Part shown: piece by piece, positions 8,047-17,108 of the stretch
How positions within the stretch are numbered: position 1 is the stretch's first letter
How the letters are laid out: the number at the start of each line of letters is the position of its first letter
Assembly: GCF_900141915.1 (NCBI RefSeq)
Contig: NZ_FQZG01000005.1
Location: 51,433 to 115,432 of the forward strand
Length of the DNA: 64,000 bases
Source of the DNA: Tessaracoccus bendigoensis DSM 12906
Lineage (GTDB): Bacteria; Actinomycetota; Actinomycetes; Propionibacteriales; Propionibacteriaceae
Direction: 5' to 3'
The notes under the pieces: model-generated
The model's database searches: none
The model's input: only the letters and a program-made list of their open reading frames with translations
What the model was told of the DNA's origin: nothing
Program-made: the position numbers and the translations under genes

Positions 8047-8694
8047 ATGGTGACAGTCGTCCCGATCGCGTTGGCGGTCGCCTCCGCGCTGACCTGGCTC
8101 CTGGTGGTACCCGGGATCCGGATCGACGACGACGAGGCGCCCGATCTCAGCCGACTGGTGTCGTGGCGCTCGACGGTAGTGGTCGGCGCTGCAACGCTGC
8201 TCATGGCACAGGTGCTACGGGCAACACCCGTCGACCACTGGTGGCTCTGGGCGCCCTACCTCTGGTTGGGCGTGCCGCTCGTGGCCGTCGACCTGTGCAC
8301 CACCTTCCTTCCGGCCCGACTCAACCACCTGACGCTCGGCGCCATGGCCGTGGCAGCGATCCCGATGACGCTCACGCAGCCGCGCCTCGGATTGTGGGCT
8401 GTGATCGGCGCAGCCGCGGTGTATGGGGTCTTCTACCTGGTCTGGAGGCTGGGGCTGGGGATCGGTTTCGGCGACGTCCGGTTGGCCGCCCTGATCGGGG
8501 CCGTATCGGGGCCGTCAGGCGCGCAAGGGGTCGCTGTTGCGGTCTTTGCAGGTACCGCTCTCGGGGCCGTCCATGCGCTCGCCCACCACGTCTGGGCATG
8601 CCGGGACGCGCGTCGCCCACGACACTTCGCATACGGCCCCGCGCTGTACGCAGGGCCCGTCCTCGCCGTCGGGTTGGGCGCTATCGCCGGGTAG
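8047..8694 (+). CDS. A24-family prepilin peptidase
   Basis: A 215-residue polytopic membrane protein with the two catalytic aspartates of type IV prepilin peptidases: Asp82 in AVDLCTTFLPARLN and Asp143 in GFGDVRLAALIG. It lacks the N-terminal methyltransferase domain of larger enzymes, as is usual in actinobacteria, where such proteins process Flp/Tad or type-IV-like prepilins. No pilin, Tad or competence gene is nearby, so its substrate must be encoded elsewhere. ATG 8047 is used; the open frame upstream overlaps the divergent gene. The 3' end overlaps the convergent trpD by 14 bp. Confidence 0.88.
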   Translation: MVTVVPIALAVASALTWLLVVPGIRIDDDEAPDLSRLVSWRSTVVVGAATLLMAQVLRATPVDHWWLWAPYLWLGVPLVAVDLCTTFLPARLNHLTLGAMAVAAIPMTLTQPRLGLWAVIGAAAVYGVFYLVWRLGLGIGFGDVRLAALIGAVSGPSGAQGVAVAVFAGTALGAVHALAHHVWACRDARRPRHFAYGPALYAGPVLAVGLGAIAG

Positions 8695-9718
8695 CGGCGA
8701 CCCAGGTTCCGAGGGTGTGCCCCGCCCGCCCTGAGTCGATGGCATTCTGGGCGTCGCGTAGCGGTTCACGCATCTGCTCAACCAGATCCTGCACCGTCGA
8801 GATGCCACGGTAGGCGAGCAACGCGGCCGCGGCGTTGAGGACGACGATGTCACGCACCGCCCCACGTTCACCTCCGACAACGTCTCGGACGACCTGCGCG
8901 TTGTGCGCCGCATCGCCCCCCGTCAGGTCATGGAAGGCGGCCGGCTGGAGCCCCAGGTCGGTCGGGTCGAGGACCGTGCGATGCACCCGCCCTTCTGAAA
9001 TCAGCCACACGTCGGATGGCGATGTGGTGGTCAGCTCGTCGAGCCCGTCGAAGCCGCGGAACACCATGCCGCGGGTGCCTCGGTCGGCGAGCACTCGGGC
9101 GACGACCGGCGCGATGTCGTCGTTGGCCACGCCGAGCGCCATCGCCCGGGGCCGGGCCGGGTTGGCCAGCGGGCCCAGGAAGTTGAAGGTGGTCTGGATC
9201 CCCAACTGCTTGCGCACCCCTGCGACGGTCTTCATCGCCGGGTGGTAATGCTGCGCGAACAGGAAGACGATCCCGACCTCGTCGAGGATTGCGGCCTGCT
9301 TGTCGGGTTCCACGTCGAGCCGCACGCCGATCGATTCGAGGGTGTCGGCGGTGCCTGCCATTGAGGAGGCGGCACGCGAGCCGTGCTTGACGACTTTTGC
9401 CCCTGCTGCGGCCGCGACGATGGCTGCCATCGTGGACACGTTGACGGTGTTTGCCCGGTCGCCGCCTGTCCCGACGATGTCGACCGCGTCAGGGTCAAGA
9501 CTGATGGGCATCGCTTTGGCGAGCATCGCGTCGGCCAGGCCCGCAATCTCGTCCTCCGTCTCCCCCTTCGCGCGCAGCGCCGTCAGCATCGCGGAGATCT
9601 GCACCTCGGAGGCCCGGCCGGAGAGAATCTCCGTGAGCGCCCAGTTGGCGGCACTCGCCTCAAGCCCCTCCCGCCGGATCAGCCCGGTCAGGATGTCGGG
9701 CCATGAGTACCCCGACAT
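8681..9718 (-). CDS. trpD: Anthranilate phosphoribosyltransferase
   Basis: A 345-residue enzyme joining anthranilate to phosphoribosyl pyrophosphate in tryptophan synthesis. The PRPP-binding signature GTGGDRANTVNVST is near residue 84. KHGSRAASSMAGTADTLE and the conserved FNFLGPLANPARP are intact. It is separated from other trp genes but sits next to the cytochrome oxidase/bc1 genes, as in M. tuberculosis (trpD Rv2192c, ctaE Rv2193). Its ATG overlaps the TGA of the pseudo-receiver gene (TGATG), so translation is probably coupled. The TTG one codon upstream is a less likely start. Confidence 0.96.
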   Translation of the reverse strand: MSGYSWPDILTGLIRREGLEASAANWALTEILSGRASEVQISAMLTALRAKGETEDEIAGLADAMLAKAMPISLDPDAVDIVGTGGDRANTVNVSTMAAIVAAAAGAKVVKHGSRAASSMAGTADTLESIGVRLDVEPDKQAAILDEVGIVFLFAQHYHPAMKTVAGVRKQLGIQTTFNFLGPLANPARPRAMALGVANDDIAPVVARVLADRGTRGMVFRGFDGLDELTTTSPSDVWLISEGRVHRTVLDPTDLGLQPAAFHDLTGGDAAHNAQVVRDVVGGERGAVRDIVVLNAAAALLAYRGISTVQDLVEQMREPLRDAQNAIDSGRAGHTLGTWVAATRR

Positions 9719-10125
9719 CAAGCCACCTGGGCCAGGCGCGCCCTGATCAGGTTCGCCACCTGCTGCGGCAGGGTGACCGGATCGATCGGGAACGGGGCGA
9801 CCGCCTCGGCACGCGCCCAGGTGGCGAGCCAGGCGTCCGCCTCACGGCTGACGAGCAGCAGCACCGGCGGGCAGTCGACGTACTCGTCCTTGACCTGGTA
9901 GGCCATCCCGAACCCGCCCGACGGCTGCGCGTTGCCGTCGAAGATCATCAGCGTGTACTGCGTGCCCGCATCCAGTGTGCGCAGCAGCGCACCCTGGGTG
10001 GCCACCTCGGACACCTCGATCTCGGGCAGGTCGGAGGCCACCTTGCGGCCGAGGGCGAGCCGGACGGACTCGCGCACGATCCGATCATCGGAGAAAAGCA
10101 GCACCTTCACGGGAGCTTCAGACAT
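9718..10125 (-). CDS. Stand-alone degenerate response-regulator receiver domain
   Basis: A 135-residue protein with a CheY-like layout: KVLLFSDDRIVRESVRLALG at the start, an Asp in LMIFDGNAQPSGG at the phosphoacceptor position, and VLLLVSREADAWLATWARAEAVAPFPIDP where a normal receiver has a Thr/Ser and a conserved Lys. That Lys appears to be absent, and there is no output domain. I infer a pseudo-receiver that binds a partner rather than relaying phosphate. It lies between ctaG (6-bp gap) and trpD (1-base overlap), so all three are probably co-transcribed. The partner is unknown. Confidence 0.75.
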   Translation of the reverse strand: MSEAPVKVLLFSDDRIVRESVRLALGRKVASDLPEIEVSEVATQGALLRTLDAGTQYTLMIFDGNAQPSGGFGMAYQVKDEYVDCPPVLLLVSREADAWLATWARAEAVAPFPIDPVTLPQQVANLIRARLAQVA

Positions 10126-10131
10126 CTGCGG

Positions 10132-11109
10132 TCATTCCTTTGCGTTGTCGCTGTCGACCGGGGGTCGAGGTTGCTTGCTGGTGTCATCGTAGCCGGGTCG
10201 GCCGCTCCTGGCCTGCGCGGCCTCCTCACGGTCCAACTGCCGGTCGATGCGCTTCGCCTCCCTGTTGGACTCCCTGATCCACTGGATGAAGATCGTGCCC
10301 ATCGCCGCGAACATCGTCAGATCCCCGGTGGCCCACAACAGTCCACCTGCCCAGTTCTGGTCCGACATTGGAGACAACCCCCAGCTCCGGTCGAACGCCA
10401 CGTACCAGTCCTCCGCTATCAGTCGGGTGGAGCCCATGATCGTCACACCGAGGAACGCGTGGAACGGCATCGTCAGCATGAACAGCAGGATCCGGATCGG
10501 GTAGGGCATCTTGATCGGCACGGGGTCCACCCCCAGCAGGGGGAAGAAGAACAGGCACCCGACAGTCACCAGGTACAGGTGCAGCATGTCGTGGAAGAAG
10601 TCGTTGCGCAGCGTCAGCTCGTACCAGCCCGTCATGTACAGGAGGAACGGGCTGGCCACCATCAAACCGGTCGTCAGGGGCGGAAACAGCAGCACCTTCG
10701 CGAACCCTGAGTGGAGAACCTTCAGCAGAAGGCCACGGGGACGCTTCGGCAAGGTGCGCAGCGCGAGAGTCACCGGCGCCCCGAACACGAGGAACACAGG
10801 CGCGATCATGTTGAGCAGCATGTGCTGGACCATGTGGGACCAGAACAGAACCGTGTCGTAGACGCCGAGGAAGCTGAAGGTGGCCACGGCGATCGATCCG
10901 AGGCCCAACCCGACGAAGGAGATGGTCCGCATCACCGGCCACGAGTCGCCCCTGGCCTTCAGCCGATGCACCCCCCAGAGGTACAACCCGCCGACGACCA
11001 GCAACGCCAACACCGCCACAAGCGGGAAGTCCCATGCCGTCAGGTACCGCCACCCCCGGAGCGGGACGATGTCATCATCCGGGTTCGCATGCATCGGAAA
11101 CGCGGCCAT
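10132..11109 (-). CDS. ctaG: Cytochrome c oxidase assembly protein, CtaG/Caa3 family
   Basis: A polytopic membrane protein of about 325 residues from the CtaG_Caa3 family (Bacillus CtaG type), implicated in copper delivery to the haem-copper oxidase. Conserved parts include HMVQHMLLNMIAPVFLVFGAPVTLALRTLP, FHDMLHLYLVTVGCLFFFPLLGVDP, and FHAFLGVTIM; their His and Met residues may handle copper. The C-terminus is a charged cytoplasmic tail (REEAAQARSGRPGYDD). Several Met codons are possible; I prefer 11109 because AGGGG lies just upstream and a GATAAT -10-like hexamer sits at 11135-11130. It is divergent from ctaE, in keeping with its role. Confidence 0.88.
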   Translation of the reverse strand: MAAFPMHANPDDDIVPLRGWRYLTAWDFPLVAVLALLVVGGLYLWGVHRLKARGDSWPVMRTISFVGLGLGSIAVATFSFLGVYDTVLFWSHMVQHMLLNMIAPVFLVFGAPVTLALRTLPKRPRGLLLKVLHSGFAKVLLFPPLTTGLMVASPFLLYMTGWYELTLRNDFFHDMLHLYLVTVGCLFFFPLLGVDPVPIKMPYPIRILLFMLTMPFHAFLGVTIMGSTRLIAEDWYVAFDRSWGLSPMSDQNWAGGLLWATGDLTMFAAMGTIFIQWIRESNREAKRIDRQLDREEAAQARSGRPGYDDTSKQPRPPVDSDNAKE

Positions 11110-11225
11110 CACCCCTGCAAACATGTGGCGCATTATCGCACTGGCACACAAACGATTGACAGGGGGGTGTCTCCAAGTTTCGCCTCCGGCGTGACCACAG
11201 GCGATTTTGCCGCAATAATGAGCCC

Positions 11226-11930
11226 GTGGCCACGAATCATGAAACCCTCACAGCACCGTCGGAGCTGCCAAGCGGCGCCCTGCACAAGGTGCCGTCCGCG
11301 CGATTGAACAAGCCCACGGGGCGCCCCGACACACTTTCGGTCGGCGTCATCGTGTGGCTGGCGAGCGAGCTCATGTTCTTCGGCGCGGTCTTCGCCGCCT
11401 ACTTCTGGACGCGCAGCATCACGGGCGACGCCGCCGCCGCGGCGGGCACCCCGTCGATGTGGGAGACGAACAGCGCCCACCTCGATGTCACCTTCGCGAG
11501 CATCAACACCGCGATCCTGGTCCTGAGCTCCATCACCTGTCAGCTTGCGGTCAACGCAGGCGAGGCAAGGCGGGTCACCGGCTCCTGGTTAAACCCATTG
11601 AAGTGGGGGCTACGGCAGGGCTTCATGGTCACGATCGTGTTGGGTTCGGTGTTCGTGGCCGGGCAGGTGTGGGAGTACTTCACCTTGTTCAACGAGGGAT
11701 ACACCATCCAGACAAACCAGTACTGGTCGCTGTTCTTCCTCGCCACCGGTTTCCACGGCCTGCACGTCGTGGGTGGCGTCGTCGCCATGTGGTACGTCCT
11801 GGCCCGGTCGTTCATGACCCGTACCCACACCCACGAGCAGACTGTGGCCGCCCACGTCGTGTCCTACTACTGGCACTTCGTCGACGTGATCTGGATCCTG
11901 CTGTTCGGCGTCTTGTACTTCCTCCGCTAA
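11226..11930 (+). CDS. ctaE: Cytochrome c oxidase subunit III
   Basis: A 234-residue subunit of the aa3 oxidase with five predicted membrane helices. Family motifs are ASELMFFGAVFAAYFWTR, QVWEYFTLFNEGYTIQTNQYWSLFFLATGFHGLHVVGG and VAAHVVSYYWHFVDVIWILLFGVLYF. The start is GTG 11226. A perfect TTGACA lies at 11156-11161, but I see no good -10 at the usual spacing. It heads a tight rightward operon with qcrC, qcrA and qcrB, the conserved actinobacterial arrangement in which oxidase and bc1 genes are co-expressed to build a supercomplex. Confidence 0.97.
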   Translation: MATNHETLTAPSELPSGALHKVPSARLNKPTGRPDTLSVGVIVWLASELMFFGAVFAAYFWTRSITGDAAAAAGTPSMWETNSAHLDVTFASINTAILVLSSITCQLAVNAGEARRVTGSWLNPLKWGLRQGFMVTIVLGSVFVAGQVWEYFTLFNEGYTIQTNQYWSLFFLATGFHGLHVVGGVVAMWYVLARSFMTRTHTHEQTVAAHVVSYYWHFVDVIWILLFGVLYFLR

Positions 11931-11952
11931 CCCTCGACCTGGAGACAGACTC

Positions 11953-12753
11953 GTGAAACTCCTCACCAAGTTCCGGCGGCATTCGCTCGCCCGGCCGGCT
12001 CTGCTGATCCTGGCGCTCGTCGTCGTCGGGTTGGGATACGCCGGGGTCAACCCGCAACGTTCCTCAGCCGAGACCGAGACAACGCAGCAGGTGGAACAGG
12101 GCAAGGCGCTGTTCGACCTGACCTGCTCGTCGTGCCATGGGCTCGGCGCCGAAGGAACTTCTCAGGGCCCCACGCTGATCGGCGTCGGGGCTGCCGCCGT
12201 CGACTTCCAGATGGGCACCGGGCGCATGCCCGCAGCGCGTCGGGAGGCCCAATTGCCAGTCCGCGAGGTCAACTACTCCCAGGAGCAGATCGAGGCGGTC
12301 GCCGCCTATGTCGCCTCCCTGGGTGCAGGGCCCGCGATCCCGAGCTCCGAACAGTACTCCCCGGAAGGGCTGAGCGACGACGAGATCGCCCGCGGCGGCA
12401 GCCTGTTCCGGGCCAACTGCTCCGCATGCCATGGCATCACCGGTGGTGGCGGCGCCATGCCTAACGGCAAGTTCGCACCGTCCCTGGTCGACACCTCGTC
12501 GAGGCACATCTACGAAGCGATGCGCACCGGCCCCCAACAGATGCCCACCTTCTCAAAGGACGTCATGCCCGATCAGAGTGTCCGGGAGATCATCGGGTAC
12601 CTCGAAGACGCCAACGGGCAGCCCAACCACGGCGGGCTAACCATGGGCGACGCCGGCCCCGTGTCCGAGGGGCTGTGGGTCTTCATCATCGGTATCGGCG
12701 GCCTCTCCGTCGTTGCCACCTGGATCGCAAAGAAGGGGGCACGCGCACGATGA
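11953..12753 (+). CDS. qcrC: Cytochrome bc1 complex dihaem cytochrome c subunit
   Basis: A 266-residue dihaem cytochrome. An N-terminal membrane anchor covers about 14-31. Two CxxCH haem sites follow: CSSCH at 58-62 and CSACH at 156-160, each within a class-I cytochrome c domain. A second membrane helix lies near the C-terminus (VFIIGIGGLSVVATWIA). In actinobacteria without soluble cytochrome c, this subunit passes electrons from the Rieske centre directly to CuA of CtaC. The GTG start lies 22 bases after ctaE. Its TGA overlaps the qcrA ATG (ATGA). Confidence 0.97.
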   Translation: MKLLTKFRRHSLARPALLILALVVVGLGYAGVNPQRSSAETETTQQVEQGKALFDLTCSSCHGLGAEGTSQGPTLIGVGAAAVDFQMGTGRMPAARREAQLPVREVNYSQEQIEAVAAYVASLGAGPAIPSSEQYSPEGLSDDEIARGGSLFRANCSACHGITGGGGAMPNGKFAPSLVDTSSRHIYEAMRTGPQQMPTFSKDVMPDQSVREIIGYLEDANGQPNHGGLTMGDAGPVSEGLWVFIIGIGGLSVVATWIAKKGARAR

Positions 12754-13814
12754 GCCACGACAACCTGCCTGTCAAGGACCCTGATCTGAGCCACGTGGTG
12801 GCCGATCCGGGCATTGAGGAGCACATCGAACGTTTCACGGACGCGGACAAGGGCGCGGGTAACCGCGCCTACACCGCCGTCCTGCTGATGCTGGCCGCGG
12901 TCCCGGTGCTCGCCATCGCGTTCGTGGTGATCTATTTCGCGGTGCCACGCGACGCCTACATCGATTTCGGTTGGCTGCACGCCAGCGCCATGAACGTCGG
13001 CCTCGGCGCAACGGGCGGGCTCGCGGTCCTATTGATCGGCGTCGCCGCCATCCAGTGGGCCCGCGCACTCATGGGCGATCATGAGTCCGTGGAGGAGCGC
13101 CACAGCGTGGCCTCGAACGCGGACGACCGTGCGCTGATCGCGCAGCAGTTCGCAGACGGTGTCGAGCAGTCCGGAGTCAAACGCCGACCGCTGCTGCTGG
13201 GGGCAATCGGCGGGGCACTCGGATTCAGCGTGATCCCTGCGGTGGTGCTGTTCGCCGACATGGGGCCGCACCCCGTGAAGAAGGTGCGGAGAGAGACCAT
13301 CGAGACCACGATCTGGGCAGAGGAGGTCCTCCTGCTCAACGACGTCAACTGGCTCCCGCTCCGCCCCGAGATGCTCGAAGTGGGCCAACTGGTCAACGCG
13401 CAGCCCGAAACCCTGCTCGAACTGCACGGCACCGAGTACATGATCGAGAAGGCGAAGTCCCCGATCGTCGTCGTGCGGATGGATCCCGAGTCGATCCGCA
13501 TCCCGGAATCCCGCCGGGACTGGCAGGTCTCCGGCATCCTTGCCTATTCGAAGATTTGCACACACGTCGGCTGCCCAATCTCGCTGTGGGAGCGCCAGAC
13601 GCACCACCTGCTCTGCCCCTGCCACCAGTCGACGTTCGACCTCGGCGACAGCGGCCTGGTGGTCTTCGGACCCGCGGCCCGCGCACTCCCCCAGTTGCCC
13701 ATCAGGGTCAACGAAGACGGCTACCTGGTCGCGCAGAGCGACTTCACCGTCCCCGTCGGCCCCAGCTTCTTCGAGCGCGACTCGCGCAACGACTTCGTGA
13801 AAGGTGACAACTGA
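12750..13814 (+). CDS. qcrA: Cytochrome bc1 complex Rieske iron-sulfur subunit
   Basis: A 354-residue Rieske protein. Three membrane helices occupy about 40-165, the extended actinobacterial form rather than the single anchor of mitochondrial types. The 2Fe-2S ligands are in CTHVGC (270-275) and CPCH (289-292). It takes electrons from quinol and passes them to QcrC. It overlaps qcrC and qcrB by the ATGA and TGATG junctions, so translation is coupled. The ATG at 12750 is used; the frame opening upstream at 12675 lies inside qcrC. Confidence 0.97.
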   Translation: MSHDNLPVKDPDLSHVVADPGIEEHIERFTDADKGAGNRAYTAVLLMLAAVPVLAIAFVVIYFAVPRDAYIDFGWLHASAMNVGLGATGGLAVLLIGVAAIQWARALMGDHESVEERHSVASNADDRALIAQQFADGVEQSGVKRRPLLLGAIGGALGFSVIPAVVLFADMGPHPVKKVRRETIETTIWAEEVLLLNDVNWLPLRPEMLEVGQLVNAQPETLLELHGTEYMIEKAKSPIVVVRMDPESIRIPESRRDWQVSGILAYSKICTHVGCPISLWERQTHHLLCPCHQSTFDLGDSGLVVFGPAARALPQLPIRVNEDGYLVAQSDFTVPVGPSFFERDSRNDFVKGDN

Positions 13815-15514
13815 TGGCTAGACCCACCAGCGTCGTCGACTCGTCACCCGACGTCGAGGCCCGCGAGGCCGATTCGACCAACTCGTCCCAGACCGGTGGT
13901 GTCCTAGGGTGGGCCGACGACCGCCTCGGGCTGGCCAAACTCGGGCGCAGCGGCCTCCTGCGCAAGGTCTTTCCTGACCACTGGTCGTTCCTACTCGGCG
14001 AGATCGCGCTCTACTCATTCATCGTGCTCCTACTGACCGGCGTGTTCCTGACAATCTGGTTCAAGCCGTCCATGGCCGAGATTGAGTACGACGGCTCCTA
14101 TCAACTGTTGAAGGGCCTGCCGGTCTCGGAGGCGTTCGCTTCGACGCTGAACATCAGCTTCGACGTGCGTGGCGGCCTCCTAGTGCGCCAGATCCACCAC
14201 TGGGCGGCGCTGCTGTTCGTGGCCGCAGCCTTCGTCCACATGCTGCGAGTGTTCTTCACGGGGGCATTCCGTAAGCCCCGTGAGGTCAACTGGTTGATCG
14301 GCATCGGCCTGATGTCGATGTCCCTGATCGCTGGGTTCGCAGGCTACTCGCTGCCGGACGATCTGCTTTCGGGCACCGGGCTCCGGTTCGTTGACGGCCT
14401 GATTCGCTCCGTCCCCATCATCGGAACCTGGGCCGAGTTCTTCGTCTTCGGCGGCGAGTTCCCCGGCTCGATCCTGATCCCCCGGCTTTACATGGTGCAC
14501 ATCCTGCTGGTCCCGGGTCTGTTGCTCGGTCTGGTCGCGGCGCACCTGGCGTTGGTGTTCTACTACAAGCACACGCAGTACCCCGGCCCCGGGCGCTCGG
14601 ACAACAACGTGGTCGGATACCCGCTTTTCCCCGTCTACATGGCAAAGGCCGGCGGCTTCTTCTTCATCGTGTTCGGTTTCCTGGTTCTCATGGGGGGCCT
14701 TTTCCAGATCAATCCGGTGTGGCTGTACGGCCCCTACGACCCGGCGAAGGTAACCGCAGGCTCCCAGCCCGACTGGTACATGGGCTGGGTCGAGGGCGCG
14801 ATCCGTATCATGCCCAACCTCGAGTCCCACTGGGGTCCGACCACCTGGTCGTGGGCCATCTTCCTGCCCGGCGTCGGTTTGATGGGGCTCCTGTTCGGAG
14901 CCTTGGCGGTGTGGCCGTTCGTTGAGGCCTGGTTGACGGGCGACAAACGGGAACACCATGTCCTTGACCGGCCCCGCAACGCTCCGACCCGTACCGCGCT
15001 GGGCGTCGCGGGCATCACCTGCTACGCCATGTTCTGGCTCGCCGGTGGCAACGACATCATCGCCACCCGATTCCACCTGAGCCTGAATGCGATCACGGTA
15101 TTCATGCGGGTCGCGGTGTTCGTCGCACCGGTGATCGCTTTCATCGTCACCAAACGCATCTGCCTCAGCCTCCAGCGGTCCGACCGCGAACGCACGCTGC
15201 ACGGCTCCGAGGACGGCGTGATCGTCCGCTCCCCTGAGGGTGGCTACTCGGAGGCCCACGTGGCGTTGTCGCAGGATGAGGCGTTCGCCCTCACCCAGCA
15301 CCTACAACATGAACCGCTTGCGGTGTCCTCCGACACCGACGATGCCGGTGTGGCCAAGAAGCAACAGGTCGGCCGGGTACGTGCGGCCCTTTCCCGCTGG
15401 TTCCTCGGTGCGGACGTGCAGAAGCCGACGGTCCGTGAGATCGAGCACGCGGATCACCATGGCGAGCTTCCCGAGGTCGAATCGTCCGATGACGGAAAGC
15501 CGCAACTGCACTGA
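13814..15514 (+). CDS. qcrB: Cytochrome bc1 complex cytochrome b subunit
   Basis: A 566-residue quinol-oxidising haem b subunit with at least eight membrane helices. HHWAALLFVAAAFVHMLRVFFTGAFRKPREVNW contains haem-ligating histidines, and a PDW motif (SQPDWYMGWVEG) marks the quinol site, replacing mitochondrial PEWY as usual in actinobacteria. The C-terminus carries a cytoplasmic extension of about 100 residues, typical of QcrB in this phylum. This subunit is the target of Q203-type inhibitors in mycobacteria. A 44-bp perfect palindrome 9 bases after the stop ends the operon. Confidence 0.97.
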   Translation: MARPTSVVDSSPDVEAREADSTNSSQTGGVLGWADDRLGLAKLGRSGLLRKVFPDHWSFLLGEIALYSFIVLLLTGVFLTIWFKPSMAEIEYDGSYQLLKGLPVSEAFASTLNISFDVRGGLLVRQIHHWAALLFVAAAFVHMLRVFFTGAFRKPREVNWLIGIGLMSMSLIAGFAGYSLPDDLLSGTGLRFVDGLIRSVPIIGTWAEFFVFGGEFPGSILIPRLYMVHILLVPGLLLGLVAAHLALVFYYKHTQYPGPGRSDNNVVGYPLFPVYMAKAGGFFFIVFGFLVLMGGLFQINPVWLYGPYDPAKVTAGSQPDWYMGWVEGAIRIMPNLESHWGPTTWSWAIFLPGVGLMGLLFGALAVWPFVEAWLTGDKREHHVLDRPRNAPTRTALGVAGITCYAMFWLAGGNDIIATRFHLSLNAITVFMRVAVFVAPVIAFIVTKRICLSLQRSDRERTLHGSEDGVIVRSPEGGYSEAHVALSQDEAFALTQHLQHEPLAVSSDTDDAGVAKKQQVGRVRAALSRWFLGADVQKPTVREIEHADHHGELPEVESSDDGKPQLH

Positions 15515-15522
15515 GTTGCAAC

Positions 15523-15566
15523 CAACGGGTGAGGGCCCAGCCGATCGGCTGGGCCCTCACCCGTTG
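15523..15566. terminator. 44-bp perfect palindrome after qcrB
   Basis: Positions 15523-15566 are fully self-complementary, centred on CCGATCGG. This is a very stable stem just downstream of the ctaE-qcrCAB operon. No T-run follows, which is common for actinobacterial terminators. Confidence 0.85.
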
Positions 15567-15643
15567 AGTCGGCTCCTCCACTGATTGCGCCGGGGCACAC
15601 CGGCGGAGCGACCCCGCCGCGATACTGCCGTACGCTGTTGCCC

Positions 15644-17104
15644 GTGCATTTCCTTGACCAGCGACCCAGCTATGACCTGACCTACAACGACGTGTTCATG
15701 GTTCCGAGCCGATCGAACGTAGCCTCCAGGCTCGATGTCGACCTGACGTCGGCCGACGGTCTGGCGACCCCGACGCCGCTCGTGGCGGCCAACATGACGG
15801 CCGTGTCGGGTCGCCGGATGGCCGAGACCATGGCCCGCCGGGGCGGTCTCGCGATCTACCCACAGGACATCCCATCTGAGGTGGTGGCGGCGTCCATCGG
15901 CAAGGTGAAGGCCGCCAGCCCCGTGTTCGACATCGCGGTGACGGTCTCACCAGACACCACCGTCGGCGAGACCTTGCTGCTTATCAGCAAACGCTCACAC
16001 GGTGTGGCCGTCGTCATCGACGACGACCGCCACGTGCTTGGGCTGGTGTCCCCGCAGGATGCCTCTAGCTCCGACCGATTCGCGCAGGCCAAGGATGTGA
16101 TGGCCAGCGACGTGACACGGGTCACTTCTGACACCGCACCTGCCGACGTGTTCGCTCTGCTCTCAGAGCAGCATCAGGAGATCGCCGTGGCGGTAGACCC
16201 CGCTGGCCGCCTGGTGGGTGTTATGACGATGAAGGGAGCGCTGCGCAGCGGCATCTACTCACCTGCGCTCGACGACCAGGGTCGACTTCGGGCCGGGGTC
16301 GCCGTCGGCATCAACGGGGACATTCAGGCAAAGGTCCATGCCGCCCTCAACGCACAAGCCGATGTGATCGTGATGGACACCGCGCACGGCCACCAGGAGA
16401 AGATGATCTCCGCACTCGGCCGCGCGCGCGAGGCACGGGACGCGTTCACCGCCGAGACGGGTCGTCACGTGCTCATCGTGGCTGGCAACGTCGTCACGGC
16501 TACCGGTTGTGACGACCTGATCGACGCGGGAGCCGACATCCTAAAGGTGGGCGTCGGACCAGGTGCGATGTGTACCACCCGCATGCAGACCGGCGTGGGC
16601 CGACCCCAGTTCTCTGCGGTGCTCGAATGCGCAGAGGCCGCCAGGGAACGTGGAAAGGCCGTGTGGGCCGACGGGGGCGTAAGGCACCCCCGCGACGTCG
16701 CCCTCGCCCTGGCAGCGGGTGCAGGGTCCGTGATGATCGGCTCATGGTTCGCAGGCACACACGAGTCGACCGGTGACCAGCTCACAGACCATCAGGGTCG
16801 CAGCTACAAGGAGTCCTTCGGGATGGCCTCGGCGCGCGCGGTGCGGCAACGCACCCGGGAGCAGTCGGCCTACCAGCGCGCCCGCGCAGCGATGTTCGAG
16901 GAAGGCATCTCATCCTCACGGATGTACCTAGACCCACGCCGCCCCGGCGTGGAGGACCTGATCGACTGGATCACCTCCGGCGTGCGCTCGTCGTGCACCT
17001 ACGCCGGTGCCCGGAGCCTTCCTGAGTTCGCGGACCGCGCCGTCGTGGGCGTCCAGTCCGGGTCCGGTTTCGAGGAAGGTCGCCCACTCGACCAGAGCTG
17101 GTAG
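15644..17104 (+). CDS. guaB1: GuaB1-family IMP dehydrogenase-related protein (GMP reductase)
   Basis: A 486-residue TIM-barrel protein. Tandem CBS motifs occupy about 90-205. The catalytic loop is intact: KVGVGPGAMCTTRMQTGVGRPQ contains the active-site Cys. WADGGVRHPRDVALALAAGA and GSWFAGTHES bind phosphate. The actinobacterial GuaB1 clade has been shown in mycobacteria to act as a GMP reductase, converting GMP to IMP, rather than as an IMP dehydrogenase. I chose GTG 15644 (MHFLDQRPSYDL) over the TTG two codons earlier. The following kinase gene starts 5 bases after the stop, so read-through is likely though the functions look unrelated. Confidence 0.9.
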   Translation: MHFLDQRPSYDLTYNDVFMVPSRSNVASRLDVDLTSADGLATPTPLVAANMTAVSGRRMAETMARRGGLAIYPQDIPSEVVAASIGKVKAASPVFDIAVTVSPDTTVGETLLLISKRSHGVAVVIDDDRHVLGLVSPQDASSSDRFAQAKDVMASDVTRVTSDTAPADVFALLSEQHQEIAVAVDPAGRLVGVMTMKGALRSGIYSPALDDQGRLRAGVAVGINGDIQAKVHAALNAQADVIVMDTAHGHQEKMISALGRAREARDAFTAETGRHVLIVAGNVVTATGCDDLIDAGADILKVGVGPGAMCTTRMQTGVGRPQFSAVLECAEAARERGKAVWADGGVRHPRDVALALAAGAGSVMIGSWFAGTHESTGDQLTDHQGRSYKESFGMASARAVRQRTREQSAYQRARAAMFEEGISSSRMYLDPRRPGVEDLIDWITSGVRSSCTYAGARSLPEFADRAVVGVQSGSGFEEGRPLDQSW

Positions 17105-17108
17105 ACCG

